In this document: one piece after another, positions 5,491 to 10,488 of the stretch
How the letters are laid out: each line of letters begins with the position of its first letter
Position numbering within the stretch: position 1 is the stretch's first letter
Assembly (NCBI GenBank): GCA_011391285.1
Contig: JAABQU010000276.1
Coordinates: 1-10,488 of the forward strand
Direction: 5' to 3'
From: Thiobacillus sp.
GTDB lineage: Bacteria; Pseudomonadota; Gammaproteobacteria; Burkholderiales; Thiobacillaceae
Length of the DNA: 10,488 nucleotides
The notes under the pieces: generated by a model
Seen by the model: the letters and a program-made list of their open reading frames with translations, nothing else
Databases searched by the model: none
What the model was told of the DNA's origin: nothing
Translations under genes and position numbers: made by a program

Positions 5491-7457
5491 TGCGCCGGTT
5501 CAGGCTGCGGCTGCGGCTGGGGCGGGGGCACCGCGGGCACGTCCACCGGCACGCCTTCAACCGGCGACTGTCCTTCGACAATCGGCTCCGTTTCAACCGG
5601 CTCTTCTTCAACCGGCGCCAAGACGGCGCTCGGCCGCCGGCTCCGGGGCGCGGCGCCGGGGATCGAACGCAACTGCATCGACTGATCGGACGCGGCGCTT
5701 TCAGTGCCGCCAAAGAATTCCGATTGCGCCAGTTCCGGCCGCTCGAGGCTGCGGATGATGCGCGGGGTGACCAGCAGCACGATTTCGGTCTTGTTGAGTT
5801 CATCGCGCTGGTTGGCGAACAGCCGGCCAAGCAGCGGCAGGTCGCCCAGTCCCGGTACCTTGCTGGCGCCGGTGCGCTCTTCGTCGGCGATCAGGCCGGC
5901 CAGCACCTGGGTTTCGCCGTCCTTCAGGCGCAGCACGGTGTTGGCGTTGCGGCTGCCCAGCTGGTAGACCAGGGTGCCGGTGTTGGTCTTGACCTGCTGC
6001 ACGATGTTGGACACCTCCAGCCCCACCTTGATGCCGACTTCACCCTCGAGATAAACCTGCGGCTCAAAGTCGACCTTGATGCCGACGTCGAGGTAGGACA
6101 CCGACTCGGAGGTGACGCCGGTCGAGGTCACGTTGGAGGTGATCACCGGCACCTTGTCGCCAATGTGGATCTTTGCCTTCTCCTTGTTCTTCACGCGAAT
6201 GCGCGGGTTGGCCAGGATGCTGACGTCGCCGGTATCCTTGCGCACGTTGAGCACGGGGTTGGGCGACACCGCGATGTCGCTGCTGGTGATGTTTTTCAGC
6301 GACTCGATCGTGAGCACGCTGCGCGCCGTGGGATCCGTCACCAGGACGCCGTCGATCAGCGTGGTCCCGGGGATTATTTCCGGCGTCAGCACCGTGAACT
6401 GGTTCGGATACTGGAGACCCAACTCCTGCAGACGGGTGCGCTTCACTTCCAGAATCTCGACTTCCAGCATCACTTCCGGCTCGGGGCGATCGGCCAGCAG
6501 CACCAGTTTTTCCACCAGCCGCACGGCCTCCGGCGTGTCGCGGATCACCAGCAGGTTCAACTTCTCGTCGATGTAGACGTCGCGGGTCTTCGCCATGCTG
6601 CGGACCAGGTTCACCACCTGCTTGACGTCGGTATTGGAGAGGAAGAAGCCCTTCACCACCAGCTCCTGGTATTCCCTCAGCTTGGCAGGCAATGCGGGAT
6701 AGATCAGCAGCGTGTTTTCGCTCAGCACCTTCCTCGCCAGTTGCCCGGTCTTCAGCAGCATGTCCAGGGCATCCACGATGGGCGTGTCGCTGGCGAAAAT
6801 GGTCAGGCGGGCGTCGGTACGCACATCCTTGTCGAACACGAAATTGAGGCCCGACTGCCGCGACAGCGCATCGAAGATGCTGCGAATGGGGGCATCGCGA
6901 AACTGCAGCGTCACCGGGCGCCGGTAGATCTCGGCCAGCTTGGGCGATTCCGCACCACGAGGCTTGCCGATTTTTTCCTCTGCCTGCTTCATCAGCGCCA
7001 GCGCATCGGCATTGGCCGGTTCGCGGGCCAGCACGGTGCGCAACAGGTTGCGCGCCTTTTCCGCCTCGCCTTGCTTCAGGGCATTGCCCGCGTCCTTCAG
7101 CAACGCACGATTGCTGCGCAAGGTCGCGATCGTCACCAGCCCGGCGCGCGCGCGGGGATTTTTGGCATCCAGCTGGAGGGCATCGCGATAGCGCGCCTCG
7201 GCCACATCGTCGCGCCCTGCCTGCATGGCCGCGTCCGCCTCGGCAAACAGGCGAACCAGTTGCGCTTCACGCGCCTGGATGTAAGCGGTGCGGAACTGCA
7301 CATTTTTTGGTTCGTCCCTCACAGCCTGTTCCAACTGGGCCAGCCCCGCTTCGGTCTGCCCCTCGGCCAGCAGGCGTTCACCTTCGCGGTACGCCGCATC
7401 GCTTGCGCAGCCGGCAAGTGCCAGGGCGATCGTGACAGTCAATAAAGCCTTGTTCAT
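5487..7457 (-). CDS. gspD: Lipoprotein secretin, outer-membrane channel of a T2SS/T4P hybrid system
   Basis: A 656-residue outer-membrane secretin. A lipoprotein signal ends in the lipobox LAGC with lipidated Cys17, so it may reach the outer membrane without a separate pilotin. Residues about 20-165 form TPR-like helical repeats. Residues 180-255 look like the STN/N0 domain, 264-325 like an N1 (NolW-type) domain, and 326-567 form the secretin core, including DVSILANPRIRV (411-422) and the diagnostic VPGLGDLPLLGRLF (534-547). The tail (about 570-656) is Pro/Glu-rich and probably disordered. It has fewer N domains than classical GspD and an N-terminal TPR region that classical GspD lacks, which places it nearer the MshL/PilQ-like secretins of hybrid systems. 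The symbol is therefore a functional label. Both ends overlap neighbours by ATGA. Confidence 0.93.
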   Translation of the reverse strand: MNKALLTVTIALALAGCASDAAYREGERLLAEGQTEAGLAQLEQAVRDEPKNVQFRTAYIQAREAQLVRLFAEADAAMQAGRDDVAEARYRDALQLDAKNPRARAGLVTIATLRSNRALLKDAGNALKQGEAEKARNLLRTVLAREPANADALALMKQAEEKIGKPRGAESPKLAEIYRRPVTLQFRDAPIRSIFDALSRQSGLNFVFDKDVRTDARLTIFASDTPIVDALDMLLKTGQLARKVLSENTLLIYPALPAKLREYQELVVKGFFLSNTDVKQVVNLVRSMAKTRDVYIDEKLNLLVIRDTPEAVRLVEKLVLLADRPEPEVMLEVEILEVKRTRLQELGLQYPNQFTVLTPEIIPGTTLIDGVLVTDPTARSVLTIESLKNITSSDIAVSPNPVLNVRKDTGDVSILANPRIRVKNKEKAKIHIGDKVPVITSNVTSTGVTSESVSYLDVGIKVDFEPQVYLEGEVGIKVGLEVSNIVQQVKTNTGTLVYQLGSRNANTVLRLKDGETQVLAGLIADEERTGASKVPGLGDLPLLGRLFANQRDELNKTEIVLLVTPRIIRSLERPELAQSEFFGGTESAASDQSMQLRSIPGAAPRSRRPSAVLAPVEEEPVETEPIVEGQSPVEGVPVDVPAVPPPQPQPQPEPAQ

Positions 7458-7945
7458 GGCGTGATTCCCAAAGTCGATTGCATATCAAGAGGCAGGTAGG
7501 TGAAGACCACCGACCTCGCCGTGATTTCGTCCACCCGCCAGTTGCCCGACAGCACCTCCCCCTGTTTGACGGGGATGGGTTGTTCGCCCTGCATCAGGAA
7601 CACGGTCAGGCGGCCGTCCTCGACCCAGCGCCCCAGGTACTTGAACGGCAGGGGCGGCGGACTCGGCGGCGGCGGCGGAGGTCGAACAACGGGCTTGGGC
7701 GGCGGCACCCAGGTCTGGCGCGGAAACAGGTCGGCCTTCATGCGCGGCAGGCGTTCGGCAGACGCGACGGGGCCAGTCGGGCGGGCCGCGGCCCCGGGTT
7801 CGGTCGCCTTGGGCGTGGCGGCCGGCACGTCAGGCGACGGCCGGCTGCGCTCCACCACTTCGACGGTATCCTCGCTGGCCGGCCAGAAAGACGCCACGAG
7901 GACGGCCACCAGAGCCACGGCTAGCCAACGCTGGCGCGTATTCAT
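7454..7945 (-). CDS. PilP/GspC-like inner-membrane linker protein
   Basis: A 163-residue protein with an N-terminal membrane helix (about 7-22), a long Pro/Ala-rich linker with an almost pure proline stretch at about 80-100, and a compact C-terminal domain (101-156) that begins FKYLGRW and continues GEVLSGNWRVDEI. The layout (anchor, extended linker, small beta-rich homology region) is that of PilP, MshK and GspC, which link the inner-membrane assembly to the periplasmic end of the secretin. Its position directly before the secretin, with an ATGA overlap, supports that role. Sequence alone does not separate the PilP from the GspC lineage. Confidence 0.7.
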   Translation of the reverse strand: MNTRQRWLAVALVAVLVASFWPASEDTVEVVERSRPSPDVPAATPKATEPGAAARPTGPVASAERLPRMKADLFPRQTWVPPPKPVVRPPPPPPSPPPLPFKYLGRWVEDGRLTVFLMQGEQPIPVKQGEVLSGNWRVDEITARSVVFTYLPLDMQSTLGITP

Positions 7946-8475
7946 GCCCCGGACTCCAGATAGAGGGTGAAATTGAGTTGCGCTTCGAGATCGGTGCTTT
8001 CGATGCGTTCGCGGCGCAACTGGATCGCGGTGAGCGCCAGCGCCGGGTCGGCGTTCAAGGCCCGCGCCACAAACGCGCGTATTTCCGGATAACCTCCGGC
8101 GACCGGCAGCGACACCTGATAGCGGCGCAGATGGGCATCCTTTATTTCGGTCAGCCGGTATTCGCCCTGCGCCAGTTCCACTCCGGCACCGCTGGCGGCA
8201 TCGAACAGCCGGCGCAGCGCGGCCGCGGCGGCCGGCGCCAGGGCCGGCTGTCCCGCCACCCCGGCATCGGCCTCGGCCGTCGCCGCTGCGCGCAGAGCTT
8301 CGGCGGCGAGGCGCGCCTGTTCGTTGCGGCTCAACTGGGCTTCCAGCGCCGCCTCGCGCGGCCGCACCACGATCGCGTCATAAGCCAGGCTGCCGACGAT
8401 CAGCGCAGCCCCGACCGCCCCTGCCCAGCCGAGACGCCCAAAGTAGAACCACACGTTATCCAGCGGGCGCGCCAT
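7942..8475 (-). CDS. PilO-like inner-membrane protein
   Basis: A 177-residue protein with a short cytoplasmic N-terminus, one membrane helix (about 16-36) and an Ala/Glu/Arg-rich, probably coiled-coil stretch (about 38-75). The periplasmic domain (about 85-177) contains YRLTEIKDAHLRRYQVSLPV and ends with LEAQLNFTLYLESGA, a layout typical of PilO/GspM-like proteins. These pair with PilN to form the alignment complex between the ATPase platform and the secretin. The reading frame is open upstream to 8598, but the ATG at 8475 was chosen because it gives the expected architecture and shares one base with the previous stop (TGATG). It overlaps the PilP-like gene by ATGA. Confidence 0.75.
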   Translation of the reverse strand: MARPLDNVWFYFGRLGWAGAVGAALIVGSLAYDAIVVRPREAALEAQLSRNEQARLAAEALRAAATAEADAGVAGQPALAPAAAAALRRLFDAASGAGVELAQGEYRLTEIKDAHLRRYQVSLPVAGGYPEIRAFVARALNADPALALTAIQLRRERIESTDLEAQLNFTLYLESGA

Positions 8476-8987
8476 CAGCGTTTCCACCCCAGCCGCAGCA
8501 CAAAGCGAATCGGCCGCTCGGGATCGGCGTCCTGCACGGCATGGCTGGCCAGCGTTACACTGTGGAATCCGGCCTCGCCCTTGAGCTGCTCGATCCACGC
8601 CAGCATGTCCTTGACGCTGCGCGCCTCGGCAGTGAGTGTCACATCCGTCTTGCGCGCGTCGGCGTCCATCGACAGCAGGGCAATGCGGCCGGGACGGTTG
8701 CGTTCCAGCCGCCCGAACAGTTCACCCCAGGGCGTCGCCAGTTGTGCCTGCGCCGATTCTGCAGCGCCGGCTTGCGCGTCGCCCGGCGTCGCGCGGGCGG
8801 CACGCCGGGGCACAGCCGGCGTACGCGGCGCCGGCGACTCGGCGGTCGCCACAGCCAGCGCGCGCGCAACCTGCTGGTCCTGCCAGCCAACCCACGCAGC
8901 CAGCGCCAGACCTGCAGCCAGCAGCAGCCAGGCCGCCCAGTGCGGACGCGGAAAGGGATGCAGGAAATCCAGTTTCAGGCGGCGCAT
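8475..8987 (-). CDS. PilN-like inner-membrane protein
   Basis: A 170-residue bitopic protein: a basic cytoplasmic N-terminus (MRRLKLDFLHP), a membrane helix (about 17-35), an Ala/Pro-rich linker (about 45-82), then a periplasmic ferredoxin-like region (about 86-170) with RIALLSMDADARKTDVTLTAEA and MLAWIEQLKGE. This matches PilN and the periplasmic half of GspL, in which the N-terminal peptide binds PilM. It lies between the PilM-like and PilO-like genes in the canonical order. The ATG is one base after the previous stop. Homologues are weakly conserved, so the call rests on architecture and gene order as much as on motifs. Confidence 0.75.
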   Translation of the reverse strand: MRRLKLDFLHPFPRPHWAAWLLLAAGLALAAWVGWQDQQVARALAVATAESPAPRTPAVPRRAARATPGDAQAGAAESAQAQLATPWGELFGRLERNRPGRIALLSMDADARKTDVTLTAEARSVKDMLAWIEQLKGEAGFHSVTLASHAVQDADPERPIRFVLRLGWKR

Positions 8988-8988
8988 G

Positions 8989-9741
8989 TCAGTTCCCCAA
9001 GAAGGCGCTCAGCGCCTCGCGTCCGGGCGGCAGCGCATGCACGTTGCGCCCGCCGAGTTCCTTCCAGTTCTCACGCAGCGCGGCGCTGTCGATCCAGATC
9101 GGCGCCGGCGCGTCCTCGCCAGCCAGGAGGGATTCCCGCGTCAGCAGATCGGACAGTGCAGCAAGCGCGTCGTCCTGAATGGGCGCGGCTCGCAGGCTGC
9201 GCACGCGGCCGTCGTCCAGCCGCAGCAGCGTCAGTCGGCCGGGTTCGGCCAGTGCATACCAGGCCTGCCCGTGGGCGAGATGCGAGCGCTGGCGGTTCCA
9301 CGCCACGGACAGCCACGGCTGCACCTCGGTCGGCCGGATCGAAGCTGCGCGCAGCACGCCTTCCAGTTCGGCCAGATGCGCCGGCTCGAAGCTGCTGGCG
9401 AGAAAAGGCTCGCCCGGCGGTTCGGCCTGCCAGCTCACCTGCCAGTCGCGCCCGGCTTCGCCGAACTGCCGCGCCAGCGTGTCGCGAATCCAGCCCTGCA
9501 TTTCCAAAGGCTTCAAGGCCACCGGCGGCGACGGCAACAGATGCACCGGGCTGAAATGGTGGGACAGGATCACGCTTGCCCGTCCGCGCAGATTGGAACC
9601 GGCGAGCAGTCCGGACAGCGCTTCCAGCGCCCCGGCCCAGCCCGGCGCCGCCACCGTCGCCTCGCGATAGTCGCTTCCGGACGCCAGGGCGACCCGGGCG
9701 GGTGTCAACGCGATGCGCAACTTAGGCGACAAAAGTGACAC
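8989..9741 (-). CDS. PilM / GspL-cytoplasmic-domain-like protein
   Basis: A 250-residue soluble protein with no signal peptide or membrane helix. Its place between the ATPase and the PilN-like protein, its length and its lack of membrane segments suggest the cytoplasmic partner that links the ATPase to the inner-membrane PilN/PilO pair, either as PilM or as a detached GspL cytoplasmic domain. It is shorter than typical PilM (about 350 residues), and I see no clear actin-type nucleotide-binding motifs. The segment [15 protein letters not shown] (137-151) may belong to the fold core. The start is GTG at 9741, with GGAGG nine bases upstream inside the ATPase gene; the two genes overlap by 20 bases. 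The function is inferred mainly from context. Confidence 0.6.
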   Translation of the reverse strand: MSLLSPKLRIALTPARVALASGSDYREATVAAPGWAGALEALSGLLAGSNLRGRASVILSHHFSPVHLLPSPPVALKPLEMQGWIRDTLARQFGEAGRDWQVSWQAEPPGEPFLASSFEPAHLAELEGVLRAASIRPTEVQPWLSVAWNRQRSHLAHGQAWYALAEPGRLTLLRLDDGRVRSLRAAPIQDDALAALSDLLTRESLLAGEDAPAPIWIDSAALRENWKELGGRNVHALPPGREALSAFLGN

Positions 9742-10488
9742 GGTTCACTTCCTCCAGCGTGGTCACGCCCTGGCGCACCAGATCGAGCGCGGATTCGCGC
9801 AGGGTGCGCACGCCGGCGCGGGCGGCGGCTTCCTTCACCTGGCGGATCGGCGCGCGCGTGCTGATCAGTTCACGGATCTCGTCGTTCAGCACCATCATTT
9901 CTGGAATCGCGCGGCGCCCCTTGAAGCCGCTGCCGCGGCAATGTCCGCAGCCCTTGCCGGCGCGGAAGCTGTAGCCCGACGCAGCCGCGGGGGAGATGCC
10001 GGAATCCGCCAGCAACTGCGGCGATGGCATCACCGCCTCGGCGCACTGCGGGCAGTTCACCCGCACCAGGCGCTGGGCGAGGATGCCGTTCAAGGCCGAG
10101 ACGAAACTGTAGGGATCGACCCCCATGTGCATGAAGCGGCCGATGACGTCGAACACGTTGTTGGCGTGCACGGTCGTGAATACCAAATGGCCGGTGAGCG
10201 CCGACTGCACCGCGATCTGCGCCGTCTCGGCGTCGCGGATTTCGCCCACCATGATCTTGTCCGGGTCGTGGCGCAGGATCGAACGCAGGCCGCGTGCAAA
10301 GGTCAGGCCCTTCTTCTCGTTGACCGGGATCTGCAGGATGCCGGGCAACTGGTATTCGACCGGGTCCTCGATGGTGATGATCTTGTCCTGTCCGGTGTTG
10401 ATCTCGGAGATCGCCGCGTACAGCGTGGTGGTCTTGCCCGAGCCGGTGGGTCCGGTCACCAGGAACATGCCGTAGGGCTCGCGCGACA
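9722..10488 (-). CDS. gspE: GspE/PilB-type secretion ATPase, partial (5' end outside window)
   Basis: The C-terminal catalytic part of a hexameric cytoplasmic ATPase that powers pseudopilus assembly. Numbering from the internal Met at 10468, the Walker A motif GPTGSGKT is at 6-13, the Asp box ITIEDPVEY at 31-39, Walker B IMVGEIRD at 72-79 and the His box TTVHANN at 98-104. A tetracysteine zinc motif (CPQC at 139-142, CGHC at 174-177) is typical of GspE and PilB-type assembly ATPases and absent from PilT retraction ATPases. The frame continues upstream past 10488 with REPYG before the Met, so the Met is internal and the N-terminal domains are missing here. The stop at 9722 lies inside the next gene. 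Separating GspE from MshE or PilB needs the N-terminal part. Confidence 0.93.
   Translation of the reverse strand, partial: SREPYGMFLVTGPTGSGKTTTLYAAISEINTGQDKIITIEDPVEYQLPGILQIPVNEKKGLTFARGLRSILRHDPDKIMVGEIRDAETAQIAVQSALTGHLVFTTVHANNVFDVIGRFMHMGVDPYSFVSALNGILAQRLVRVNCPQCAEAVMPSPQLLADSGISPAAASGYSFRAGKGCGHCRGSGFKGRRAIPEMMVLNDEIRELISTRAPIRQVKEAAARAGVRTLRESALDLVRQGVTTLEEVNRVTFVA
9751..9755 (-). promoter_or_regulatory. Ribosome binding site deciding the GTG start of the PilM-like gene
   Basis: GGAGG on the minus strand lies nine bases before the GTG at 9741-9739, inside the end of the ATPase gene. No ATG occurs nearby in this frame, and the alternative TTG codons just downstream have no comparable site. 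Confidence 0.6.

Noticed and set aside
5475..7445. A 656-codon plus-strand open frame exactly opposite the secretin gene
   Set aside because: It mirrors the secretin in a high-GC region, has a His/Gln/Arg-rich composition with no recognisable domains, and the minus-strand frame carries all secretin motifs.
7978..9738. A 586-codon plus-strand open frame opposite the PilM/N/O-like genes
   Set aside because: Composition is Arg/Ser/Ala-rich without domain features; the minus-strand genes tile this stretch with coupled starts and stops and family architecture.

Overview
The window reads as a high-GC proteobacterial chromosome, most likely a betaproteobacterium with a respiratory or chemolithotrophic lifestyle. 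That rests on the GC-rich codon use, the tightly overlapping operons and the protein families; no rRNA or other marker gene fixes the taxonomy. Coding is almost all on the minus strand, in two operons separated by one plus-strand gene.

Region 1 (1-3180, minus) is a c-type cytochrome operon. In transcription order it holds a promoter-like element (3152-3180), a tetraheme NapC/NirT-type membrane quinol dehydrogenase (2399-2968), a small periplasmic monoheme cytochrome c (1962-2339), an octaheme cytochrome of the tetrathionate-reductase-like (OTR) family with a C-terminal membrane anchor (252-1847), and the start of a membrane di-heme cytochrome b (1-255, cut by the window edge). The last two overlap by ATGA. 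Together they look like a quinol-linked or quinone-linked electron transfer chain around a multiheme enzyme whose natural substrate cannot be read from sequence.

Region 2 (about 3181-3868, plus) holds a small secreted, extremely glycine-rich protein (3392-3796) built on short tandem DNA repeats. It ends in a clean rho-independent terminator (3832-3868). I recognise no family for it.

Region 3 (4034-10488, minus) is a type II secretion / type IV pilus hybrid assembly operon with nine reading frames' worth of machinery, eight complete and one partial. In transcription order: a GspE/PilB-type ATPase (5' end outside the window), a PilM/GspL-cytoplasmic-like protein, a PilN-like protein, a PilO-like protein, a PilP/GspC-like protein, a lipoprotein secretin with a TPR-like N-terminus, two GspG-like pseudopilins, and a last pseudopilin-like protein lacking the usual Glu at mature position 5. 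Nearly every junction is an overlap (ATGA, TGATG) or a 1-nt gap, so the set is almost certainly one co-expressed complex. The GspF/PilC platform protein and the prepilin peptidase are not in the window.

The two operons point the same way and flank a secreted protein of unknown role. A secretion system sitting next to a multiheme respiratory operon is suggestive, but nothing in the sequence proves they work together.
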